Positions 1-8,427 of a stretch of 64,000 bases of DNA are shown here, piece after piece. Each line of letters opens with the position of its first letter. Position 1 is the first letter of the stretch. Below the pieces are notes generated by a model, which was given only the letters and a program-made list of their open reading frames with translations, was not told the DNA's origin and searched no databases. The stretch comes from Bacteroidia bacterium (GTDB lineage: Bacteria; Bacteroidota; Bacteroidia; Flavobacteriales; Flavobacteriaceae): assembly GCA_030427585.1 (NCBI GenBank), contig JAUIBW010000029.1:1-64000 (forward strand), given 5' to 3'. The translations under genes and the position numbers were made by a program.

Positions 1-1
1 A

Positions 2-205
2 TATTTTATAATCTGGTATGCTAAACCTTCAAAAATCTTATGGGAAACTTTGGCAATTGCAATAACCATAGGCTATTCTTCTGCTATTTTAGTTCATTTT
101 GCTATCGGGTATTTAAATTTTTCTCATCTATTTCCTGCGTTTTTAGGTTTATTCATTTTTATTACGGGTCTCTTCTGGATAGAAAATGATTGGTCAAAAA
201 AATAA
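2..205 (+). CDS. C-terminal fragment of a membrane protein (5' cut by window edge)
   Basis: The frame is open from the first bases and stops with TAA at 203-205, giving about 67 residues. They are very hydrophobic, with at least two membrane-spanning stretches (around IAITIGYSSAILVHFAIGY and FPAFLGLFIFITGLFWI) and a charged tail ending NDWSKK. This looks like the last part of an integral membrane protein. I do not recognise the family from the fragment. It lies upstream of and codirectional with gldA, about 135 bases away. Confidence 0.5.
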   Translation, partial: YFIIWYAKPSKILWETLAIAITIGYSSAILVHFAIGYLNFSHLFPAFLGLFIFITGLFWIENDWSKK

Positions 206-303
206 CACTTGGTCTTCAATTAATTTAACGCAAATAATGGATAAAGAAAATTTACATTAAATATTTTTTCCTAGTTTCTCACACAATACATATATGAATT
301 ATG

Positions 304-311
304 TATTTTTG
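304..311 (+). promoter_or_regulatory. Possible Bacteroidota -7 box (TATTTTTG) before gldA
   Basis: TATTTTTG fits the TAnnTTTG -7 consensus of Bacteroidota and lies 29 bases before the gldA start. I see no clear TTG -33 element at the usual 17-23 base spacing, so support is weak. Confidence 0.3.
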
Positions 312-340
312 GATATAAACAGACCTCATACTCATTCTAT

Positions 341-1240
341 ATGTCTATTTCGGTATCTAATATTTCTAAATTTTATAATGATCAAAATGCACTTAATGCT
401 ATTTCTTTTGAAATAAAACAAGGTGAGGTTGTTGGTTTTCTAGGCCCTAATGGAGCAGGTAAATCGACTATGATTAAAATTCTAACCACTTATCTTGATC
501 CTTCTGAAGGTTCTGCCATTGTTAATAATTTTGACATACACTCCCAACCCATAGATGTACAAAAAAGTATAGGATACCTTCCTGAACATAACCCCTTGTA
601 TCTGGAAATGTATGTACGAGAGTATTTAGGATTTAATGCCCAAGTATATAAAATCTCAAAATCCAGAATTGAAGAAGTAATCAAATTAACGGGGTTAACT
701 CCCGAGGCTAATAAAAAAGTCGGACAACTTTCTAAAGGGTATCGCCAACGGGTTGGTTTGGCATGTGCATTACTTCATGACCCTCAAGTTTTAATACTGG
801 ATGAACCTACAACTGGTCTAGATCCTAATCAACTAGTAGAGATTAGAGAATTGATAAAAACAATTGGTAAAGAGAAAACAGTTTTTTTATCGACTCACAT
901 AATGCAAGAGGTAGAAGCGATGTGTGATCGGGTCATTATTATTAATAAAGGAGAAATTGTTACGGACAAATATCTGGATGAAATAGCCGATGAGACCGAG
1001 CAGGTCATCGAGGTAGAATTTGATTATCGTATAGAAGAAGCTTTTTTACAAAAACTGCCGAATGTAAATGATGTAAAAAATATTCATGGGTTTATCTATC
1101 AAATCACTTTTGACACCAAAACAGATATGCGCCCAGTGGTTTTTGACTTTGCCCATGATAATAAGTTGAAAATATTACAACTATCCCGAAAAAATAAAAA
1201 CCTGGAGAGTTTGTTTAGAGAACTCACTAACCCTTCATAA
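341..1240 (+). CDS. gldA: Gliding-motility ABC transporter ATPase GldA
   Basis: A 299-residue cytoplasmic ABC ATPase. Walker A GPNGAGKST is at residues 35-43, the signature LSKGYRQR at 130-137, Walker B VLILDEP at about 150-156, and the switch histidine lies in LSTHIMQE. Length and the phrase IGYLPEHNPLYLEMYVREYL match GldA of gliding Bacteroidota, which pairs with the permease GldFG and is needed for gliding in some species. No permease gene follows: the next gene is convergent 21 bases away, so GldFG would be encoded elsewhere. A related ABC-2 export ATPase is the alternative, but GldA is the best fit. Confidence 0.85.
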   Translation: MSISVSNISKFYNDQNALNAISFEIKQGEVVGFLGPNGAGKSTMIKILTTYLDPSEGSAIVNNFDIHSQPIDVQKSIGYLPEHNPLYLEMYVREYLGFNAQVYKISKSRIEEVIKLTGLTPEANKKVGQLSKGYRQRVGLACALLHDPQVLILDEPTTGLDPNQLVEIRELIKTIGKEKTVFLSTHIMQEVEAMCDRVIIINKGEIVTDKYLDEIADETEQVIEVEFDYRIEEAFLQKLPNVNDVKNIHGFIYQITFDTKTDMRPVVFDFAHDNKLKILQLSRKNKNLESLFRELTNPS

Positions 1241-1261
1241 GCTAGTTTCTATTTCAATTTA

Positions 1262-1672
1262 TTACCAATGATTTGCCTGTTCTAAATCATTTAAAATCTC
1301 TTTGAGTTTTTCTACAGAAATAGGCTTAACGATATAATCGCTTACACTTTCAAAAGATTTAGCTCTTATAATATCTTCTGGATCAACAGACGAAGAAACG
1401 ACATAAATAATTATTTTCTTTTTGCATGGCACTTTTACGAATTCTTCCAAAAACTGTATCCCATCAAGCACTGGCATATTTAAATCTAACAAAATAACAT
1501 CTGGGAGTTTCTCTTTTGCCAAAATAATCGCTTTTAGATTATTTAATGCTTCTTCTCCATTTCGGAAGACCATAAAACCATTGCAAAAATCAACAAGTTC
1601 CATTATTTTTTTAACACCAAATACAAAAATTGGATCATCATCAATAATACAAGCTATATCAATTTTTTTCAT
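1262..1672 (-). CDS. Single-domain response regulator (CheY-like receiver)
   Basis: A 136-residue receiver domain with no output domain. Acidic cluster D11-D13, phosphoacceptor D63 in ILLDLNMP, the conserved Ser/Thr region in VVSSSVDPED and Lys in IVKPIS are all present. It is read after the PAS kinase at 1659-4388 and overlaps its end by 14 bases, so the two are surely co-translated. It probably receives phosphate from that kinase and acts by protein contact. Single-domain regulators of this type are common next to PAS kinases in Flavobacteriaceae. Confidence 0.85.
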   Translation of the reverse strand: MKKIDIACIIDDDPIFVFGVKKIMELVDFCNGFMVFRNGEEALNNLKAIILAKEKLPDVILLDLNMPVLDGIQFLEEFVKVPCKKKIIIYVVSSSVDPEDIIRAKSFESVSDYIVKPISVEKLKEILNDLEQANHW

Positions 1673-4388
1673 GTTTCATATAAATTTTAAAAGTTGTTCC
1701 TTTATTTACTGTACTTTCTACTTCAATTTTACCTCCCATGGCTTCTACCTGGTTCTTGGTAATAAACAGTCCTATACCTCTAGCTTCCTTATTATTATGA
1801 AAAGTCTTATACATTCCAAACAGTTTGGCTTTATGTTTTTTTAGATCAATACCCAATCCATTATCCTTGATATTCAAAACCACAAAATCGCCTTCTATTG
1901 TAGTACTTAAATCGATATAGCTATCTCTTTGATCAGAACTATATTTTATTCCATTAGTTATAAAATTGAGTAAAATACTATCTAAATATGCTGGGATTCC
2001 CAAAATATTGATGTCTGGTTGTGTTTTATTATTTATAGCTACCATAGTCTCTTTTGCAATAGCAGAAACGCTTTCGGTCACTTTATTAATTGCTTCATAT
2101 AAATTCAACCCGATTAAATTCTCATCAACAGAAGTATTCATTAAGACTACTTCATTTAAATGCACTATGGTTTCGGTAAGGTTCTCGGATGCTGTTTTAA
2201 AAAGTTGAATGATTTCATTATCCTCAATCTCTGGATTTTCCTGAATAAACAAGTCTAGCAACATTTGAAAATTTCCAGAATGTGATTTTAGATTATGCGA
2301 AACTATATGTGCAAAATTACGCAGTCTTTTATTTTGATCTTCTGCAACCGTTAACCATGATTTTAAATCCTGTTCTACTTTTTTAATTTCACTAATATCA
2401 GTTGCTACCCCAAGATATCCACTAATCACTCCTTCGTTTTTTATGGGAGACAATGTAACCTGGACAGGAAAACAAGCTCCATCTTTTCTTACGTGAGTCC
2501 ACTCTTTTACATCATATTCTTGACTCTCTAGCAATGTGGTAAAAACCTCAAAGCCTTTAATCTCTCGATTTAGCAATAACGATAATTCTTTCCCTCTTTT
2601 TTCTATTTCTTCTTTTTGGTGTAATAGTAAGAGTGATTTTTTTAATATTATTTCCTCTTTGGTATACCCTAACAGGTTTTCTGCTCCTTTATTGAATGTA
2701 GTGATCAAGCCATTCTTATCTGTACCAATTATACTTACCTGAGTTATATCATCGATTATACTTTTTAGTTCACCAACGGTATTCTGCAGTTTTTGCCTGG
2801 CAATAATTTTATGGCTTATATCTGCAATTTGAGCAATAAAATAGGTAGGTTTATTGCTTTCTCCTTTAATAACAGAAACCGAAAGATTGATATATACAAT
2901 ATGACCATCCTTATGAAAGCATCTTTCTTCCATATTATTATACAAAATTTCTCCCCTAAAAAGTTTTTGAAATAACGTATCACTGATTGCTAAATCATCT
3001 GGATGAAGAATATCTTTAAAAGCTAGTTTTGTTAATTCTTTATTAGAATACCCAAGAATCTCACAGAGTTTATAGTTTACTTTTGTAAAATGACCTTTTT
3101 GATCTAGCATGACCATTCCTATGGCAGCATTCTCAAAATTTCTTCTAAACATTTCTTCACTAATACGTAGGCCTATTTCTGCCTTTTTGGTTCTAGTGAT
3201 ATCAGCGGTATGCATTAAGACACCTCCTATTTTATCTTCGTCGGTAAACCATGGTCTTAATTCCCAGGTAAGCCACTGTACAGATCCATCTAACCGTTCA
3301 AAACAATCTTCTTCACTTTTTAATACTTCTCCATTAAGGCATCTTTTATAATCATCTTTCCATTTTTCTCCTATTTCGGGAAAAACATCATAATGAGATT
3401 TACCTATAATAGTATCATCACTAATATTATAATCTTCATACCATTTTTGAGAAACCGCCAAGTAGCACATATTAGTATCGAACATTGCTATAGCACTTGG
3501 GGCTTGTTGTATAAATAATTTATTTTTTTCTAAATCCTTCTTACTCTTAGTAATTTCTTGATGTGAACCAATCATCCACTCTGGGTTTCCTTCTGAGTCC
3601 CAACTCACTACTTTTCCACGGTCCAGAACCCATATCCACTCTCCATTTTTATGTTTCATTCGAGCTTCACATTCATAAAAAGGCATTTTTCCAGAAAAGT
3701 GATCTTGTAACAGTTGATTAGATTTCTTCAAATCTTCGGGATGTGAAGCTTCTATCCATGTATTGATAGAAACTGGTTCTAACTCTAAGAGGGTATATCC
3801 CACTATATTAGCCCATCTCTCATTGAATATGGTTTCTCCTGTTTTCACATTCCATTCCCAAGTCCCCAAATGTGTACCATCAATAATATGCTGATAGCGA
3901 TCTACCTGTCTTTTTAGTTGTATTTCTACTTTTTTTAATTTAGTAATATCGGTATGAGCACCCAACATTCGCACCGGTTTTCCTTTGCTATCGCGTATTG
4001 CCAATCCTCTGCAGTGAATCCATACAGTATGTCCAAGTTTATGTTTATATCTTACAATTTGATCATAAGGGTGTGAAGGATCTTTACAATGTTTTGTAAA
4101 ATTAAAAAATACTACTTCTAGGTCTTCTTTATTAATTATATCCTGCCATGCAGAAGCACTGTGAGGCATCTTGTTAGGATCATATCCCAAAGTGGTCCAA
4201 AACTTAGAATTCATCCATTCGTTTTCGGGGTTATCTAAATCCCAAAACCAAAGGCCATCCAAGCTCGATTTTTGTATAAAATCAAAAATATAATCGTCTT
4301 TCTTAATAAGAGCATACAGTTCCTCTTTAAGATAATTTTCTTCTACATTCTCAACATCTTGGGTCTTATCAAACTGATTTTGAATCAT
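1659..4388 (-). CDS. Multi-PAS hybrid-free sensor histidine kinase
   Basis: A 909-residue kinase with no membrane segment, so a cytoplasmic sensor. Five PAS/PAC units can be read in order (roughly residues 35-155, 165-285, 290-405, 410-535 and 540-675), each ending in a PAC-like tail such as GAHTDITKLKK or GVATDISEIKK. The kinase core follows: phosphoacceptor His near residue 698 in FAHIVSHNLKSHSGN, N-box LNFITNGIKYSS, G1 DNGLGID and G2 GIGLFITK. The repeated PAS folds suggest sensing of redox, light or a small molecule, but no cofactor can be assigned from sequence alone. It forms an operon with the receiver at 1262-1672. Confidence 0.85.
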   Translation of the reverse strand: MIQNQFDKTQDVENVEENYLKEELYALIKKDDYIFDFIQKSSLDGLWFWDLDNPENEWMNSKFWTTLGYDPNKMPHSASAWQDIINKEDLEVVFFNFTKHCKDPSHPYDQIVRYKHKLGHTVWIHCRGLAIRDSKGKPVRMLGAHTDITKLKKVEIQLKRQVDRYQHIIDGTHLGTWEWNVKTGETIFNERWANIVGYTLLELEPVSINTWIEASHPEDLKKSNQLLQDHFSGKMPFYECEARMKHKNGEWIWVLDRGKVVSWDSEGNPEWMIGSHQEITKSKKDLEKNKLFIQQAPSAIAMFDTNMCYLAVSQKWYEDYNISDDTIIGKSHYDVFPEIGEKWKDDYKRCLNGEVLKSEEDCFERLDGSVQWLTWELRPWFTDEDKIGGVLMHTADITRTKKAEIGLRISEEMFRRNFENAAIGMVMLDQKGHFTKVNYKLCEILGYSNKELTKLAFKDILHPDDLAISDTLFQKLFRGEILYNNMEERCFHKDGHIVYINLSVSVIKGESNKPTYFIAQIADISHKIIARQKLQNTVGELKSIIDDITQVSIIGTDKNGLITTFNKGAENLLGYTKEEIILKKSLLLLHQKEEIEKRGKELSLLLNREIKGFEVFTTLLESQEYDVKEWTHVRKDGACFPVQVTLSPIKNEGVISGYLGVATDISEIKKVEQDLKSWLTVAEDQNKRLRNFAHIVSHNLKSHSGNFQMLLDLFIQENPEIEDNEIIQLFKTASENLTETIVHLNEVVLMNTSVDENLIGLNLYEAINKVTESVSAIAKETMVAINNKTQPDINILGIPAYLDSILLNFITNGIKYSSDQRDSYIDLSTTIEGDFVVLNIKDNGLGIDLKKHKAKLFGMYKTFHNNKEARGIGLFITKNQVEAMGGKIEVESTVNKGTTFKIYMKHEKN

Positions 4389-4627
4389 TTTTAAATATAA
4401 AATTTGGAATAAAATCCTGGTGTCTTATAAAGTTAGGCATTAATTTCTATTAAAAAGATTTAAATTCCGCAAACTTTTTATGGTATTTCCTTACTGGTTT
4501 TTAGGCAAATTTTATTGAAATCAGTTCGAAATTGAAACGATACTATAGATGAAAAAGAAATTCAAAAGCAAGTATAGAAAATACAAATATTCTATTTATC
4601 AATACTAACAAAAGCGTATTGAATACT

Positions 4628-4792
4628 TATACCATTTCCGACTTAAATTTACCCACTAAAATTTGCCCTTTTTCATTTATGCTTCAAAATAAAACTAAAC
4701 CGTAGCTAGGGCTATGCTTGATTTTTCTTTTTTCGCCCAATCAAAAAATGACTGCTTTTTATTTGAGTATTTTTAAATTAGAACTGGTATTA
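4628..4792. mobile_element. MITE-like palindromic element, copy 1
   Basis: About 165 bp with imperfect terminal inverted repeats: left ATACCATTTCCGACTTAAAT and right, read on the other strand, ATACCAGTTCTAATTTAAAA. The middle forms a hairpin around AAAATAAAAC...GATTTTT with a conserved CCGTAGC...GGCTATGCTTG loop region. A second copy lies at 14189-14350. No coding frame is present, so it would be a non-autonomous element moved by a transposase elsewhere. It fills most of the roughly 400-base gap upstream of the kinase gene; the rest of that gap (4389-4627) shows nothing I can name. Confidence 0.65.
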
Positions 4793-5563
4793 TTGAAATA
4801 TAAGTTTTCCTGTAAAAAAGGCTTCTACTTCGACAATTGAAGGTCTGTTTACCGAAATTACATCTCCTGTACTTCGTATCTCTCCTGTAATTGATTGTTG
4901 AGGGTTTACTATAATTTTATTAGTTCCTCTATGAAAAACCAGAACATTCTCGGCTACTAAATTGTTTCCTTCAAATCTTCCGGTTCCCGAAGCAAAATTA
5001 ATATCTAATGTTTGTACTGTTCCGGTTATGAAAAATGAAGTAATATTATTTCCAATTATACCCATTGTTTCACAATCGACGCTCAAATTGAATGTTCCTG
5101 TTGTTGTTTCTGTATTTTCACCAAAATCCTCGGATAATAATGTTAAAGAAGTATAGTTTAATATCCCATCGGATGAGATATCGAATTGTGTTCCGCTCCT
5201 TATTTCTGTGAGGTTAGGGGCAGTAACAAAAACCTTAGTTTTATTAAAATCCCTAAAGAATGCACAATCATTGGTATTACTAAGTATTAAACGATCATCT
5301 TCAACTATTGCCGAGACTTCGTTTAGCAAATTATCTCCTGTTTCAATAATTACCGAAGTAGTAGCTCCTTCTTTTATAATTAATTCTACATTTGGATTCA
5401 CCAAAATGCGTGTAAAATCAGCAACTTCAATTTCTTTTCTAACTATTGTTCCTGTTCTTTGAAAACAATCTGATGCATTTTCAGAATCACAACCAAACAA
5501 AAATAACACTACCCATATCCCAATACATATTACCGCTATATGTTTTAAAAAAGACTTCGACAT
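4790..5563 (-). CDS. Lipoprotein with GIN/DUF2807-type beta-helix domain
   Basis: A putative exported lipoprotein of 257 residues from the preferred start. A hydrophobic leader ends in the lipobox LFGC, with Cys25 followed by DSEN. The rest matches the head-GIN-domain (DUF2807) pattern: FTRILVNPNVELIIKEG, VIIETGDNLL and repeated short strands predicted to form a right-handed beta helix. Function in the family is unknown. An upstream ATG at 5608 would add 15 polar residues before the leader; I prefer the ATG at 5563 because it gives a normal signal peptide. The stop codon lies at the end of MITE copy 1, so the C-terminus may have been altered by that insertion. Confidence 0.7.
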   Translation of the reverse strand: MSKSFLKHIAVICIGIWVVLFLFGCDSENASDCFQRTGTIVRKEIEVADFTRILVNPNVELIIKEGATTSVIIETGDNLLNEVSAIVEDDRLILSNTNDCAFFRDFNKTKVFVTAPNLTEIRSGTQFDISSDGILNYTSLTLLSEDFGENTETTTGTFNLSVDCETMGIIGNNITSFFITGTVQTLDINFASGTGRFEGNNLVAENVLVFHRGTNKIIVNPQQSITGEIRSTGDVISVNRPSIVEVEAFFTGKLIFQ

Positions 5564-5710
5564 ATTAAGCCCAACGTTTTGTCTTTTTAAACTTATATTA
5601 AGATTCATCTGTTCTTTTTTATTGTTTTTTTAATTGTCAGGTGGAATTCAACATTTAACATCCCGGTTGGCACCCACACAATTGTTATGGCTCATTTTAT
5701 AGTAATACTT

Positions 5711-6808
5711 TTATAATCTATATCCTATCGAAAACTCCATAGCCTCGGCTTTGGCAGCATGAGATCTAACGGTTAATGAGCCAAATATGTTTTTAGTAAA
5801 ATAATATTGAACTCCTGCCCTAAGATACGTTTGGCCTTCAAAGTCGTAAGGGTAATATACATAATATCCTACTTGTGTAAGTACAGAAATTCTATTTACC
5901 CTTAATTCGTGCCCCAGGAACATCCCTACTCGTTTAGCATCTTCGTCGCCGGTAGTTCCGTCATTAAACCCTCCTGTTGCCCTAAAATTTATATAACGCT
6001 CTAAAGCTTTAGAAAAAAACACTTCTGCTCCTAACTGAATGGCGCTTTTTTGATTCAACCTTTTATCAACAAAACCTCCAAATGTATAAAAAGGAAACCG
6101 TCCTGATCCTACTACATCACTTTCATTAACTCCACTTCTAAAAATAAAACCGTAACTAATTGGTTCTCCTCCTTTAAGTGCTCCTTCTTCTTTCTCTATA
6201 TATTCTGGGGTTTTCTGGTCTAATGCATAGGTTACTCCTGCATTAATAAATAACGTATTTGTACTTTTGTTTGGTGCTTTAGAATTTCCATTAGAATAAT
6301 GAACGACCCCCAAGCCTGCTTGCAATCCAAAACCTTTAAAAAAGTTTTCTTTTTTAGCTTGTAATAAAACATATGTTCCGCTGGATAAATGTGTCCCGTG
6401 GGCTATATTTCTATAATTATCATCTTCATCATAAGGATTTGTACTATATCCTATTCCTTGGCCTATTCTTAGATTTAGGTATCGTTTTAAGAAATAAAAA
6501 TTATAATGAACAAATAGTCCTAAATGTGTTCCTAAAAACTCATTATCCATATCTTGATATAAAAAGGAAACACCATAATCGGGATAATTATACAATCGCT
6601 GCCATTTTTCATCTCCAAATGTTTTGCGCTGAAGGGAAAGAATCATACCATATGGATGACCCGTAATTAAATGCGAGATATCGGGATTATGTTTCAGTAT
6701 CGTGCCATAAAAGTTATTGACATCCAGCGTATAATGTATTTTCGATTCTGTCTGAGCATACATGCCAAAATGAACGATAAAGATGAGTACATAAATCCTT
6801 TTTATCAT
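5711..6808 (-). CDS. PagL-like acyloxyacyl hydrolase / lipid A 3-O-deacylase family outer-membrane protein
   Basis: About 365 residues from the start at 6808, giving the signal peptide MIKRIYVLIFIVHFGMYAQ; an in-frame ATG at 6847 would place 13 extra residues ahead of it. The segment VVHYSNGNSKAPNKSTN matches the PagL active-site pattern, in which His and Ser of H-[YF]-S-N-G are catalytic. Alternating aromatic strands and a terminal YRL fit an outer-membrane beta barrel. Members remove an acyl chain from lipid A, modifying the outer leaflet; the true substrate here is inferred. It is longer than proteobacterial PagL, as usual for Bacteroidota members. Confidence 0.7.
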   Translation of the reverse strand: MIKRIYVLIFIVHFGMYAQTESKIHYTLDVNNFYGTILKHNPDISHLITGHPYGMILSLQRKTFGDEKWQRLYNYPDYGVSFLYQDMDNEFLGTHLGLFVHYNFYFLKRYLNLRIGQGIGYSTNPYDEDDNYRNIAHGTHLSSGTYVLLQAKKENFFKGFGLQAGLGVVHYSNGNSKAPNKSTNTLFINAGVTYALDQKTPEYIEKEEGALKGGEPISYGFIFRSGVNESDVVGSGRFPFYTFGGFVDKRLNQKSAIQLGAEVFFSKALERYINFRATGGFNDGTTGDEDAKRVGMFLGHELRVNRISVLTQVGYYVYYPYDFEGQTYLRAGVQYYFTKNIFGSLTVRSHAAKAEAMEFSIGYRL

Positions 6809-7081
6809 CTGGCAAAAGTATGATAGACCTTCGAAGTTTCCAAACACTGATAGACTTGGTTTTACTTTAACATCGCTTCAACCAGTTAAATAGTTAAAAA
6901 TAAAGCATCTAACAAGGTTAATAACATTACTTCAAAAGGCAATAAATCTATAGCAAATCTTATAAAGACCCTAGATTCTTGCTCAAATCTGAACTTAGGT
7001 AGATCTATTTAAATATATATCAAAAGCTCCTTGAAAACGGCAATAATTACCGTTCTCTTACTTTTTAGGGAAGAATGTTTT

Positions 7082-8035
7082 TTAAAAGACTCCTTCGGCA
7101 ATCTTTCTAATATTATCAGATTTACCCATAGAATAATAGTGCAATACAGGAACTCCAAACTCCATCAGTTCTTTAGATTGTTGTATTGCGAATTCGATCC
7201 CTACCTCCCTAACTTCTTTATTGGTTTTACATTTCTCTACTGCTCTCACCAATTCATCAGGCATATCTAATTTAAAGACTTGGGGTAATAATTGTAAATG
7301 TCTTTTTACCGCTACGGGTTTAATCCCTGGGATAATAGGTACATTAATTCCTGCTTCTCTAGCTTTTTTTACGAAATCAAAATATCTTTTATTATCAAAA
7401 AACATTTGGGTCACTACATAGTCTGCTCCCGCATCTACTTTGTCTTTTAATCTTCTAATATCAGAATCTACAGAAGGTGCTTCCATATGTTTTTCCGGGT
7501 AGCCGGCAACCCCTATACAAAAATCAGATTTATTGTCTGTTTCAATCACTTCATGAAGAAATTTTCCTTTATTCATATTCAATATTTGTTCTACCAATTC
7601 ATTAGCATAGCTATGCCCTCCTTTGGTAGGAGTAAAATATTTTTCCTCTTTCATTGCATCACCACGTAAAGCCATTACATTTTCGATTCCCAAATAATGA
7701 CAATCTACCAATAAGTATTCTGTTTCTTCTTTGGTAAACCCACCGCACAACACATGAGGTATTGTATCTACATTGTATTTATGAGTAATCGAAGCACAAA
7801 TACCTACAGTACCTGGTCGCATACGGGTTAGTTTTTTATCTAACAACCCTTCTCTATCGATATAAATAAATTCCTCTCGAGATGTAGTTACATCAATAAA
7901 AGGGGGGTTAAACTCCATTAATGGATCAATATTATCATATAATTCTTGTATGCTTCTTCCTTTTTGAGGTGGTATTAATTCAAAAGAAAACAATGTTTTT
8001 TCTTTGGCTTTTTTTATGTGATCTGTTACTTTCAT
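7082..8035 (-). CDS. metF: Methylenetetrahydrofolate reductase
   Basis: A 317-residue flavoenzyme reducing 5,10-methylene-THF to 5-methyl-THF, the methyl donor for MetH. The N-terminal SFELIPPQKG, the DVTTS motif, LALRGD-like VMALRGD and GAGADYVVTQMFFDN are characteristic. Length fits bacterial MetF. It lies downstream of the split metH on the same strand with a gap of about 390 bases, so it may be partly transcribed from the SAM-I-controlled metH promoter or have its own. Confidence 0.93.
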   Translation of the reverse strand: MKVTDHIKKAKEKTLFSFELIPPQKGRSIQELYDNIDPLMEFNPPFIDVTTSREEFIYIDREGLLDKKLTRMRPGTVGICASITHKYNVDTIPHVLCGGFTKEETEYLLVDCHYLGIENVMALRGDAMKEEKYFTPTKGGHSYANELVEQILNMNKGKFLHEVIETDNKSDFCIGVAGYPEKHMEAPSVDSDIRRLKDKVDAGADYVVTQMFFDNKRYFDFVKKAREAGINVPIIPGIKPVAVKRHLQLLPQVFKLDMPDELVRAVEKCKTNKEVREVGIEFAIQQSKELMEFGVPVLHYYSMGKSDNIRKIAEGVF

Positions 8036-8427
8036 TAACTGTTTATTTCTATAGTTCCTGTGTATACAAAAATTTGATCTTTTTATTTTAGATGTTACAG
8101 GTTACATCTTGATTAAGCAATCTAGCCATTATAGCCAGTAATTTGTTTTTATTTACAGGTATTATCCAAAGGATTGTTCACTTAAAACATTATAAACACT
8201 AATCCCCGCAGCTTTTTTAATCATCACCATTATAGAATTTGATATCACCATAATAGAATTTATATTCATCATATAGTATTTATCAATACACATATATTAT
8301 TTTACCTTCACCATTAAGATGGTTTTTATGTTGATAATGGTGAATATTAACTTTATCATGTTTCTTTCTATTATAGTATTGGAAATTATCATATCTATTG
8401 TTATAAAATATTCATCTTATAATAGGT
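8036..8427. other. AT-rich intergenic region between metF and metH with one clear hairpin
   Basis: There is no convincing gene here. A perfect 10-bp inverted repeat (TTCACCATTA / TAATGGTGAA, 8307-8344) encloses an 18-base loop, and several near-repeats of TATAGAATTT and CACCAT lie around it. The hairpin lacks a following U-run on either strand, so it is not a standard terminator. It could be an mRNA-processing or attenuation structure between metH and metF. Confidence 0.35.

Noticed and set aside
1422-1844. Open frame on the plus strand over the kinase and receiver genes
   Set aside because: It lies wholly antisense to two well-supported genes and its translation resembles no protein.
7031-7270. 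Open frame on the plus strand at the metF 3' end
   Set aside because: Antisense overlap with metF, low-complexity residues, no family match.
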